From assembly GCF_000813725.1 (NCBI RefSeq), contig NZ_JWLD01000014.1:1-36225 (forward strand): DNA of 36,225 bases, given 5' to 3'. This document shows, one piece after another, positions 1-7,057 of this stretch (positions are counted from its first letter, which is position 1; each line of letters starts with the position of its first letter). This stretch comes from Leisingera sp. ANG-Vp (GTDB lineage Bacteria > Pseudomonadota > Alphaproteobacteria > Rhodobacterales > Rhodobacteraceae). The translations under genes were made by a program, and so were the position numbers. The notes below the pieces were generated by a model. It did no database searches and was not told where the DNA came from. It saw only the letters and a program-made list of their open reading frames with translations.

Positions 1-14
1 TCTGCGGCCGGCCC

Positions 15-94
15 GCGCCCGCCCGCTTTGCCGTCCAGGGACGCGCCTCCGGGAATGCATCTGCAGCGCCCCTGTCTCCTGGCGGGGCGGGCGC
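15..94. repeat. Intergenic palindromic (REP-like) element, copy 1
   Basis: Perfect 10-base inverted arms GCGCCCGCCC (15-24) and GGGCGGGCGC (85-94) enclose about 60 bases that are themselves G/C rich with smaller inverted segments. Similar G/C palindromes occur at 1989-2042 and 3310-3360, so the first two genes of the window are each bracketed by one. No open reading frame of gene-like character runs through it. It may be a repetitive extragenic palindrome or the terminator of a gene to the left. Confidence 0.45.
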
Positions 95-123
95 TTGGCG
101 TATTGATCCGCCGGTCCCGCCAA

Positions 124-152
124 TTGCAAAATTTAGTCTTCACATCTATCTA
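124..152 (+). promoter_or_regulatory. Candidate sigma-70 promoter of the ThDP-enzyme gene
   Basis: TTGCAA (124-129) is followed after exactly 17 bases by TATCTA (147-152), a reasonable -35/-10 pair in a locally AT-rich stretch. The start codon at 231 is about 70 bases further on. Inferred from spacing and consensus only. Confidence 0.4.
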
Positions 153-157
153 CAGAA

Positions 158-167
158 TTGTATACAG
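158..167. promoter_or_regulatory. Candidate GntR-type operator (TTGTATACAG)
   Basis: TTGTATACAG contains the perfect palindrome TGTATACA (159-166) and resembles the TNGTATACNA class of operators bound by FadR-subfamily GntR regulators. It lies where transcription would begin from the promoter at 124-152. No GntR gene is present in the window, so the regulator would be elsewhere. Confidence 0.3.
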
Positions 168-230
168 TTTGGAGCACGAATCCCGGGCATCTCCCCGGGG
201 CAGGTTTCAAAGAGGTTTGAGGGGGCTCCC

Positions 231-1934
231 ATGAAGAACACGATGACCAATTCGCTGAACGGGGCAGAGGCCATGGTGCGCTCTCTGGAGGCGCATGGCG
301 TCACCCATATCTTTGGCCTTTGCGGCGACACCACGCTGCCGTTTTATGACGCGATGAACCGGCTGGAGCATGGCATTACCCATGTCCTCACCCGCGATGA
401 GCGCAGTGCGGCCTATATGGCCGACGGCTTCTCCCGTGTGACCGGCCGCGTTGGCGTTTGCGAAGGCCCCTCGGGGGGCGGCGCTACCTACATTCTTCCG
501 GGCCTCATTGAGGCCAACGAAAGCTCCTATGCGGTGCTGTCGATCACCACCGACATCTCGGTCGGCTCTTACGGGAAATACCCCCTGACCGAAGTGGATC
601 AGGAAACCCTGATGGGGCCGCTGACCAAGTTCAACACGGTGATCAAACGCGCCGACCACATCCCGCGCATGGTGCGCCAGGCATTCCGGGCGATGACCAC
701 CGGCCGCTCCGGCTCGGCCCATCTGGGGCTGCCTTATGACATCCAGTATGACGCTGTGCAGGCGGATGACATCTGGGGCGACCCCAAGCATCAAAGCTAC
801 CCCTCCTACCGCGCCGCCCCGGAACCGGGTGCAGCCGAGGCCGCCGTCGAGGCCATCCTCACCGCCAAGTCACCGCTGATCGTTTGCGGCGGCGGCGTGG
901 TGATTTCCGGCGCGATGGAGGAGCTGGGCACGCTTGCCTCCCGCCTGGACATCGCCGTGGGGACTTCGATCTCCGGCAAGGGCTCGCTGGCCGACACCCA
1001 CCCGCAGTCGCTGGGCGTGGTTGGCTCCAACGGCGGCACGAATGAGACCTGGGAGATGATGGAGGCCGCGGATCTGGTGGTCTTCATGGGCTGCCGGGCC
1101 GGCTCCACCACCACCTCGCGCTGGGAGGCACCGAAGCCCGGCCAGCGCATCGTGCATTTCGACAATGACCCGATGACGATCGGCGCCAACTACCCGACCG
1201 AGGTCGGCGTGGTGGCCGATCTGAAACTGGCCCTGCAGGCAGTGAACGCCTATCTGGACGGCTGCGAAGGCAACGTGCCTTCCTTTGGCGGTGCCGCCAA
1301 AGTGGCGGACATCAAGCAGCGTAAGTTTGCCAAGTTCGAAGAACTGGCGCACAGCAAGACCGATCAGGTGCTGCCCGAGCAGATCATTCACGCTCTGAAC
1401 CAGAACCTGCCCGACGATGCCATTGTGGTGTCCGACCCCGGCACCAGCTGCCCCTATTACAACGCCTATTCGCAGCAGAAACACCCGGGCCGCCAGTACA
1501 TCACCAACCGTGCCCATGGCGCGCTGGGATATTCGCTGTCGGCGTCGCTGGGGGCCTGGTTCGGACGGCCCTCCAGCAAGGTTGTGGGGATGATGGGCGA
1601 CGGTTCCTTCAACTTCACCTGCGGCGAGCTGGAAACCGTGGTGCGCTGCAACGCGCCGATCACCTATGTGGTGTTCTCGAACGCCAACTTCGGCTGGATC
1701 AAGGCAAGCCAGCGCGACGACTGCGAGAAGCGCTATTACAATGTGGACTTCAACCGCACCAATCACGCGGCGGTGGCCGAGGCGTTCGGTGTCAAGACCT
1801 GGCGGGTGGAGAAGCCGGAGGAGCTGGATCAAGCGATCAAGGAGGCCTTTGCCCATGACGGCCCGACCCTAATTGACGTTGTCTGCCAGGCGCTGGAAGA
1901 GGCCGCCGCGCCGGTGCGCCGCTGGATGGGGTGA
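231..1934 (+). CDS. ThDP-dependent enzyme, acetolactate-synthase-like
   Basis: A 567-residue protein with the three-domain layout of the acetolactate synthase/pyruvate oxidase family. The N-terminal pyrimidine domain (about 8-175) has the activating Glu57 in RDERSAAYMADG, and the SGGG loop at 81-84 replaces the usual SGPG. A central domain follows at about 190-325. The C-terminal ThDP domain has GDGSFNF (from residue 456) and the downstream Asn pair near 484-486, which bind Mg-diphosphate. The family makes or breaks C-C bonds next to a 2-oxo group; the substrate here is unknown. The start at 231 has GAGGGGG upstream. It is followed by a PLP lyase gene on the same strand, separated by about 220 bases holding a palindromic repeat, so co-transcription is uncertain. 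True acetolactate synthase is less likely because no small regulatory subunit gene is adjacent. Confidence 0.8.
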   Translation: MKNTMTNSLNGAEAMVRSLEAHGVTHIFGLCGDTTLPFYDAMNRLEHGITHVLTRDERSAAYMADGFSRVTGRVGVCEGPSGGGATYILPGLIEANESSYAVLSITTDISVGSYGKYPLTEVDQETLMGPLTKFNTVIKRADHIPRMVRQAFRAMTTGRSGSAHLGLPYDIQYDAVQADDIWGDPKHQSYPSYRAAPEPGAAEAAVEAILTAKSPLIVCGGGVVISGAMEELGTLASRLDIAVGTSISGKGSLADTHPQSLGVVGSNGGTNETWEMMEAADLVVFMGCRAGSTTTSRWEAPKPGQRIVHFDNDPMTIGANYPTEVGVVADLKLALQAVNAYLDGCEGNVPSFGGAAKVADIKQRKFAKFEELAHSKTDQVLPEQIIHALNQNLPDDAIVVSDPGTSCPYYNAYSQQKHPGRQYITNRAHGALGYSLSASLGAWFGRPSSKVVGMMGDGSFNFTCGELETVVRCNAPITYVVFSNANFGWIKASQRDDCEKRYYNVDFNRTNHAAVAEAFGVKTWRVEKPEELDQAIKEAFAHDGPTLIDVVCQALEEAAAPVRRWMG

Positions 1935-1988
1935 TCCCCGCCAAGGCTCGAAACCTATCAGAAGCCATTCGCCCAGCTGAAGGCCGGG

Positions 1989-2042
1989 CAGCGCCCGTCC
2001 GCCCCCATGGGCGGGCGCTACGCTTCCGCCCGCGGACGGGCA
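1989..2042. repeat. Intergenic palindromic (REP-like) element, copy 2
   Basis: Perfect 10-base arms GCCCGTCCGC (1993-2002) and GCGGACGGGC (2032-2041) enclose a further G/C-rich inverted segment (GCGGGCG 2011-2017 with CGCCCGC 2027-2033), so two alternative pairings are possible. The inner sequence resembles that of copy 3 at 3310-3360. It occupies most of the 221-base gap between the ThDP-enzyme and PLP-lyase genes. Confidence 0.5.
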
Positions 2043-2155
2043 CTGCCCTCTGTACTGCAGTTCGAAATCTCCAAACTGTAATCCTGCCGATTTTCTTTTT
2101 CCCTTGTGCCGGTTATCACTCCTGAAACCCCCACGATTCAGGAAAGGCGCCGCCC

Positions 2156-3265
2156 ATGGACAGACCCACCGCCCCCAAAGCCGGAGCCATGCTGCACCTG
2201 CGCGGCAATACCCTCTCCGAAGGCGAGCCGGTGGCGCTGCCGCTGACGCAAAGCTCAATGTACCACCTTCCGGGCGACTGGACCGGCGGGCCCAGCTATG
2301 GCCGGGTGGACAATGCCACCTGGGAACAGCTGGAACACGTTCTGACCTATCTGGAAGACGCACCTGCACTGGCTTTCCCCTCCGGGATGGCGGCGATCTC
2401 GGCGTCGCTGTTTGCCACGGTCAAGGCGGGCTCCAAGATCCTGATCCCCTCGGATGGCTACTACGTCACCCGGCGCCTCAGCGAGCGGTTCCTGCAAAAC
2501 CTCGGCGTTGTGGTCGAGCAGCGCCCAACCACCAGCTTTTCCGATGGCGGCTTTGAAGGCTTTGACGTTGTATTTGCGGAGACACCCTCCAATCCCGGCC
2601 TGGATCTTTGCGACCTGCGGATGATTGCTAATGCTGTGCATGCGGCGGGCGGCATTCTGCTCGTCGACAACACAACCATGACCCCGCTGGGACAGCGGCC
2701 GCTGGAACTTGGCGCAGATGTTGTTGTGGCTTCCGACACCAAGGCGCCGGGCGGGCATTCGGATGTGCTGATGGGGCATCTGGCCACCCGTAACGAAGAG
2801 ATCCTGCAGGCCGCGCGCGAGTGGCGCCAGTTCGGCGGCGGCATCCCCGGCCCGCAGGAGGCCTGGCTGGCACACCGGGGACTAGAGACGCTGGACGTAC
2901 GCTTTGACCGCATGTGCAGCACAGCAGAAGTGCTGGCAGAACGGCTCGCCGCGCATCCGCTGGTGCAGGAGATCCGTTTCCCGGGGCTGGCATCGGATCC
3001 CTCGCATGAGCTGGCCAAGCAGCAGATGGCCAGGTTCGGCTTCCTGATCTCAATCACTTTGGACGGGGCGGAACAGGCGGATGCATTCATCAACAATTGC
3101 CCGCTGATCCGTTCCGCAACGTCCTTTGGCGGGGTGCATACCTCAGCCGAGCGCCGTGCCCGCTGGGGAGATGCGGTGGCGCCAGGGTTTGTGCGGATCT
3201 CGGTCGGCACCGAACCAGCCGAGGAACTGTGGAGCGCTATGGCTGCCTCGCTGGAGGGGCTTTAA
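2156..3265 (+). CDS. PLP-dependent gamma-family enzyme (cystathionine lyase-like)
   Basis: A 369-residue member of the Cys/Met-metabolism PLP enzymes (cystathionine gamma-synthase/beta-lyase family, fold type I). The PLP lysine is K196 in SDTKAPGGHSDVLMG, matching the family's S-x-TK-x2-GGHSD motif. SYGRVDNATWEQLE near the N-terminus corresponds to the YSR-x-xNPT segment that contacts PLP phosphate of the neighbouring subunit, and FAETPSNPGL is the usual E-x-P-x-NP motif. Members cleave or exchange the gamma or beta sulfur substituent of amino acids. It is somewhat shorter than the usual 380-400 residues. The start has AGGAAAGG 8 bases upstream. The next gene is convergent, so this ends its transcription unit. 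Exact substrate is not determinable. Confidence 0.82.
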   Translation: MDRPTAPKAGAMLHLRGNTLSEGEPVALPLTQSSMYHLPGDWTGGPSYGRVDNATWEQLEHVLTYLEDAPALAFPSGMAAISASLFATVKAGSKILIPSDGYYVTRRLSERFLQNLGVVVEQRPTTSFSDGGFEGFDVVFAETPSNPGLDLCDLRMIANAVHAAGGILLVDNTTMTPLGQRPLELGADVVVASDTKAPGGHSDVLMGHLATRNEEILQAAREWRQFGGGIPGPQEAWLAHRGLETLDVRFDRMCSTAEVLAERLAAHPLVQEIRFPGLASDPSHELAKQQMARFGFLISITLDGAEQADAFINNCPLIRSATSFGGVHTSAERRARWGDAVAPGFVRISVGTEPAEELWSAMAASLEGL

Positions 3266-3309
3266 AGGTCTCAGTACAGAGCGAGCGAAACCTCTTATCA
3301 GTATACTGA

Positions 3310-3360
3310 GCGTCTGCCCGGGTGGGCGCGGTACGCGCCCGCCGTGGGGCGGGCGGACGC
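3310..3360. repeat. Intergenic palindromic (REP-like) element, copy 3
   Basis: Nested inverted repeat: outer arms GCGTCTGCCC (3310-3319) and GGGCGGACGC (3351-3360) differ at one pair, and inner arms GGTGGGCGCG (3321-3330) and CGCGCCCGCC (3334-3343) pair with one G-U and a 3-base loop. The core resembles that of copy 2. It sits between two convergent genes. Confidence 0.5.
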
Positions 3361-3394
3361 GTGCCTGCCGCTGGCGCGACAGGCGACATGAGGC

Positions 3395-3414
3395 GCTGTC
3401 CCCGTGGGGACAGC
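3395..3414. terminator. Hairpin between convergent genes
   Basis: Eight-base perfect stem GCTGTCCC (3395-3402) and GGGACAGC with a CGTG loop. It stands between the ends of the PLP-lyase and sulfotransferase genes. There is no T-run on either side, so rho-independent action is uncertain. Confidence 0.35.
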
Positions 3415-3446
3415 ATGATGAAACCTGCGTGGTATGCCCAGGGGCG

Positions 3447-4199
3447 CTAGGCCATCTGCGGCACCCGGATGCGGTGCTGGTGCATCTTCTGGTAATGCGG
3501 CAGCATCCGGCGGTGGACGCGGCGGACGCGCTCCGGCGTGTTCTCGATCTCCACGTATTTGCGGGTCTGGCGGGTGAGTCCGGTGGATTTCGCCAGATTG
3601 GCGTGGAATGAGCCGCCGTCCCACCAGCTGTGCGCTGAGGGGTCGCCGCCCGGCTCCCAGCTAAGCGCCTCGGGCATGTAGGGGATGCCGACCGCCGCGC
3701 AGAAGGCCTCTGTCATCTCTTCGGGGTTCTCCAGCAAGTCGTCGCTGTCCACTACTGGCGGCGGGGTGCCATTGAGCGCGGTCAGCAGGTCGAACAGGGC
3801 GCGCTGCTCGGGGAAGCCGACCTCCAGCTCATCGAAGTCCGGCCATTTGTTGTACATCGACGTGATGGTCTTGGCCGGATCGCGGATCAGGAAGGCGTGA
3901 GTGAAGTGGGACAGGAACTCGGGATCCCACATGTGGTTGATGTAATGGGGGAAATCCTTGAGGAACACCGGACCCTTTTCGGCCCGCGCCTTGATATCTT
4001 CCCAAACGCTTTCCAAGGTCAGGCCGGGGGTGGTTTTCTCGCCCTCGGTAAAGCGCGGCCACAGCGGATCCTCGCCCTGGTACCAGGCCTCGCCGAAAGG
4101 TTCGTGCAGGCAGTCGAGGTCGCCGCGCTGGCGCATCATCCATTCAAACGCGGTGGAGGTGGAGCGGGGCACGGCCCACAATGCGACAATCTTATGCAT
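3447..4199 (-). CDS. Sulfotransferase-family protein
   Basis: A 250-residue protein with features of PAPS-dependent sulfotransferases. Near the N-terminus, ALWAVPRSTSTAFEWMM (residues 6-22) matches the 5'-phosphosulfate loop (PRS-x-ST), and HAFLIRDPAKTITSMYNKW carries the RDP segment typical of the 3'-phosphate-binding strand and helix. The family moves a sulfuryl group from PAPS to an alcohol or amine. The acceptor is unknown, and short bacterial members are often uncharacterised. I chose the ATG at 4199 over a TTG at 4202; AAGGAA lies upstream. The gene follows the maleate-isomerase-like gene by 14 bases on the same strand, so the two probably form one transcription unit read from 5056. Confidence 0.72.
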   Translation of the reverse strand: MHKIVALWAVPRSTSTAFEWMMRQRGDLDCLHEPFGEAWYQGEDPLWPRFTEGEKTTPGLTLESVWEDIKARAEKGPVFLKDFPHYINHMWDPEFLSHFTHAFLIRDPAKTITSMYNKWPDFDELEVGFPEQRALFDLLTALNGTPPPVVDSDDLLENPEEMTEAFCAAVGIPYMPEALSWEPGGDPSAHSWWDGGSFHANLAKSTGLTRQTRKYVEIENTPERVRRVHRRMLPHYQKMHQHRIRVPQMA

Positions 4200-4213
4200 C
4201 AAGCGGTTCCTTA

Positions 4214-5056
4214 TCAGAGAGAGGACAGCAGGGCACCCTGCGGGGATTCAGGACTGCTTTCGGGTTTCAGGCCCAGGGTTTTGAAAATCCGCCAGTAAAG
4301 CGCGATGTCATGGCCGATCACCGGTTTGCCAAGGCGTTCTTCCAGCTCGGCCGCGTAATGCACCGGGCGCTGTGCGATGCCGTCGGAGGCACGGCGGTAG
4401 TTGCTCATGCCGTTGATCAGATAGGCGTCGGCCTTGGGGGCCTGTTCGGCGGTGTAGTCGAAGGATTTCCAGATCAGATCCTCGTCAAAGCACCAGATGC
4501 AGTTGTCGACGTCCTCCTGGCTCTCAAACCATCCCTGGTCATAGAAATTGCCGGCCCAGACCACGTCGAACCCGGCCTCTTGCAGGAAGCCGACGGTGCC
4601 CTTGTACCAGCTGTCCGGGTGATAGCAGGCGTTCAGGGCGACCTTTTCCACGTTCTGGTCGCGCAGAGCCTCGACCATGGCGTAGCCGGCCATGTGGAAA
4701 GGGGTCTCATACTTGTCGCTCAGCATCTCGCAGTGCTGGCGGATGCCCTCGACGCCTTTCCCCGAGGCATGCACCCAGTTGGAGCCGACCTGGCCGCAGA
4801 CGTCGGCGCCGTTGTTGGCCATGCATTCGACGAATTCCTCCAAGAGGCCGAAATTCTTCTGCCGCTGGCCCAACTGGTGCGCGTAATCCGGCACATGCAG
4901 CATCCGCCCATGCACGCCGACTGACCGCGGCGCCATCCGCAGAAAATCCGAGGGTGCTGCGTCAAAGTCGTGCGGCGGTGCGGTAAATCCGACCTGATGC
5001 GGGAACAGCTTGTTCTTCGGATTGGCCCAATGGGCGGGTTTTTCATAGCCGGGCAT
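4214..5056 (-). CDS. Maleate isomerase/Asp-Glu racemase superfamily-like protein
   Basis: A 280-residue protein whose length and layout suggest the maleate cis-trans isomerase/arylmalonate decarboxylase branch of the Asp/Glu racemase superfamily. The GADVCGQVGSNW segment (83-94) sits where the first catalytic Cys loop is expected. LINGMSNYR (213-221), followed by ELEERLGKPVIGHDIALYW (237-255), sits where the second Cys loop and the family's 'E-x-x-LGKPV-x-x-x-x-x-x-x-W' tail are expected. The second Cys is not there (Gly-Met instead) and the first loop does not align cleanly, so activity as a standard two-Cys isomerase is doubtful. GGGAGAGGTGG precedes the start. It leads a two-gene unit with the sulfotransferase and is divergent from a LysR gene. 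Confidence 0.6.
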   Translation of the reverse strand: MPGYEKPAHWANPKNKLFPHQVGFTAPPHDFDAAPSDFLRMAPRSVGVHGRMLHVPDYAHQLGQRQKNFGLLEEFVECMANNGADVCGQVGSNWVHASGKGVEGIRQHCEMLSDKYETPFHMAGYAMVEALRDQNVEKVALNACYHPDSWYKGTVGFLQEAGFDVVWAGNFYDQGWFESQEDVDNCIWCFDEDLIWKSFDYTAEQAPKADAYLINGMSNYRRASDGIAQRPVHYAAELEERLGKPVIGHDIALYWRIFKTLGLKPESSPESPQGALLSSL

Positions 5057-5133
5057 TCCACCTCTCCCTGTTTGCGCTTGGGGAAAAGTTGCGGCAGAGG
5101 CGCGAGTCTGTCTATTGCTTTCGCGTGCATCTC

Positions 5134-5150
5134 ATCATAACCATTTTGAT
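5134..5150. promoter_or_regulatory. Candidate LysR-type operator
   Basis: ATCATAACCATTTTGAT is a 17-base inverted repeat with one mismatched pair around a CCA centre. It lies between the divergent maleate-isomerase-like and LysR genes, 20 bases before the LysR start, and has the T-N11-A outline typical of LysR sites. Assignment is by position and symmetry only. Confidence 0.35.
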
Positions 5151-5169
5151 ATGTTTAGAAGGAGCTGAG

Positions 5170-6096
5170 ATGCGGCGGTACAACCTGCCTTCGGTCAATG
5201 CGCTGGCCGCCTTTGAAGCGGTTGCGCGGTTGCAGGGCTTTGCACGGGCGGCGGAGGAGCTGAACACCTCGCAGCCGGCGATCAGCCGCCATATCCGCAA
5301 TCTGGAGCTGCGGCTGGGGGCGCTCCTGTTTGACCGCAGCGGCCCTCAAATCCGTCTGACGCGGAAAGGCGAAGGGTTTTATGCCTCTGTGGTGCAGGCT
5401 TTGGACGGGCTGCAGCGCGCCGCTGGGGAGTTTGCCAAACCTGAGACCGGCGTGACGATCACCTGCACCTATTCGGTTTCCCACTTGCTCCTGCTGCCGC
5501 GGCACAGCGCGTTGCGGGCAGCGTTGGGAGCGGAGACCGAGCTTCGGTTTGTGACTGCCGAATACAATCTGACCGGAGCTGCAGTCGATACCGGAGCGGA
5601 TATCGTCTTTGAGTATTCTCAAGTGCCGCCGGAACGGGAGCATGTGGTGGTCTGCAGGGAAGAGGTGAAACCGGTCGGAACGCCAGAAGTGGTTGCTCAG
5701 GCGGCGGCAGCGATGGCTGGAGACGGTGCTCCTCCCGGTGTGCTTGGGTTGCGGCAGGAGAATTTCGGCTGGCTGCGCTGGGAGGATTGGCAGGAGGGGC
5801 AGGGCGGCGTTCAGGAGTGGCCTCAGGCGGAGTACTTCGACAACTATGTTTTTCTGCTGGAGGCTGCCGCACAGGGGCGCGGGCTGGCGCTGGGGTGGCG
5901 CGGCTTTGCTGACCCCTATCTGGAGCGCGGCCAGCTGCAGGAGCTGCCGGGCGGCTGGTTTTCCAGGGATACCTGGCTGTTTGCCAGGCTGACCCGTTTT
6001 GGAGAGCAGAACCCAGCCGCTCGTAAGTGTCTGGCATTGCTTGAAAACATCCGGGAGCTGCAGCTTCTCAGAGCAATTCCTGGTACAGCGACATGA
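5170..6096 (+). CDS. LysR-family transcriptional regulator (GcvA-like)
   Basis: A 308-residue LysR regulator. Its N-terminal winged helix-turn-helix spans about residues 7-65 (LNTSQPAISRHIRNLELRLG is the recognition region), and an effector domain follows. The ATG at 5170 is preferred because GAAGGAG ends 5 bases before it and the helix-turn-helix then begins at the usual position; an upstream in-frame start at 5089 would add an unrelated 27 residues. It is divergent from the maleate-isomerase-like/sulfotransferase pair and probably controls it together with itself. Its last 29 bases overlap the end of the convergent LysR gene at 6068. Confidence 0.88.
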   Translation: MRRYNLPSVNALAAFEAVARLQGFARAAEELNTSQPAISRHIRNLELRLGALLFDRSGPQIRLTRKGEGFYASVVQALDGLQRAAGEFAKPETGVTITCTYSVSHLLLLPRHSALRAALGAETELRFVTAEYNLTGAAVDTGADIVFEYSQVPPEREHVVVCREEVKPVGTPEVVAQAAAAMAGDGAPPGVLGLRQENFGWLRWEDWQEGQGGVQEWPQAEYFDNYVFLLEAAAQGRGLALGWRGFADPYLERGQLQELPGGWFSRDTWLFARLTRFGEQNPAARKCLALLENIRELQLLRAIPGTAT

Positions 6097-6955
6097 GCCA
6101 GTTGCAGAAGGTTTGCACTTCATCCCGCTGGCCTGCGCGTTCGTTCAGCACCATGTAATGCGAGCGGCGTTTGGGCAGTTTGTAAGAGGTCGGGGCGACC
6201 ACGAGCCCTTGTTCGACGTATTGCCTGGCGAAACTTTCCAGCACCATGGTCACGCCGTGGCCTGTGGCAATGGTTTGCAGGGCAAGCAGAGATGAGTCCG
6301 CCTTAAGCCAGTCTGCAGGTGTTTGCAGGTTCAGCCCGTGCAGGTCCGACAGGCGCCCCCAATCGGTTTCGGAGCCGAAGATCTGAATGACATCCGCCGC
6401 AGCCAGATCTTGAATCGAAGGATTGCCGCCGAGTGATTTCAGATAGGCCGGGCTGCAGACGGGCACGGCGTTTTCATGGCCCAGGTGCAGCGTCTCGCTG
6501 TCCTGCCAGTCACCGCCGTAGCGGATATCGATGTCGAGCCCTTCTTCGTCAAACCGGTTGGCCCAGACGGAGGTGGTAAGCTTGACCAGAATGTCGGGAT
6601 GTTCCGATTGGAACCGGGCCAGCTGCGGAGATATCACCAAGGCTGCGCAGGAGATCGAGGCCCGCACCCGGATCACCCGTTTGCGCTGTTTGCCAAACAG
6701 GCCGGCTGTGGCCAATTGCATGTCGTTAAAGGATTTCCGGATCGGCTGGGCATAGGCCTGGCCGGTGTCAGTCAGCGCCACACCGCGGGGCAGGCGCTTG
6801 AACAGCTGAGCATTCAGGTGCTTTTCCAGCAGGCGGATTTGCTGGCTGATGGCGGCGGGCGTGAGCCCTAGTTCTTCGGCTGCAGCGGAGAAACTGTTGA
6901 GCCGCGCGGCAGCTTCGAAGGCCTTGAGCCAGGTGACATGAGGCAGATCGGTCAT
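6068..6955 (-). CDS. LysR-family transcriptional regulator (GcvA-like)
   Basis: A 295-residue LysR regulator with a clear N-terminal helix-turn-helix (FSAAAEELGLTPAAISQQIR, about residues 22-41) and the conserved LF-x-R-x-x-x-G-V-x-L-T-x-x-G wing that follows. The C-terminal part is an effector-binding domain. AAAGGT precedes the start codon. It is divergent from the GMC-oxidoreductase/enolase-superfamily operon and separated from it by about 100 bases, so those two genes are the probable targets. The 3' end overlaps the convergent LysR gene by 29 bases. Confidence 0.88.
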   Translation of the reverse strand: MTDLPHVTWLKAFEAAARLNSFSAAAEELGLTPAAISQQIRLLEKHLNAQLFKRLPRGVALTDTGQAYAQPIRKSFNDMQLATAGLFGKQRKRVIRVRASISCAALVISPQLARFQSEHPDILVKLTTSVWANRFDEEGLDIDIRYGGDWQDSETLHLGHENAVPVCSPAYLKSLGGNPSIQDLAAADVIQIFGSETDWGRLSDLHGLNLQTPADWLKADSSLLALQTIATGHGVTMVLESFARQYVEQGLVVAPTSYKLPKRRSHYMVLNERAGQRDEVQTFCNWLMSLYQELL

Positions 6956-7057
6956 ACTTACCTTTAAGCACAGTTGGGTCTAAGGGGCAAAACGCATTGT
7001 TTGATTTAGCCTGAGCGCCTGCGCAAGCTCAGCCCACACCAATGGACTCGCAGGATC

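Noticed and set aside
231-1934. Sulfoacetaldehyde acetyltransferase (Xsc) or sulfopyruvate decarboxylase
   Set aside because: Tempting because a sulfotransferase gene is close by, but no taurine or sulfonate transporter or phosphotransacetylase gene is present and no diagnostic residues could be recognised.
3298-3309. Perfect palindrome TCAGTATACTGA
   Set aside because: It resembles a GntR-type operator but lies between convergent gene ends with no promoter to control, so I do not call it a regulatory site.
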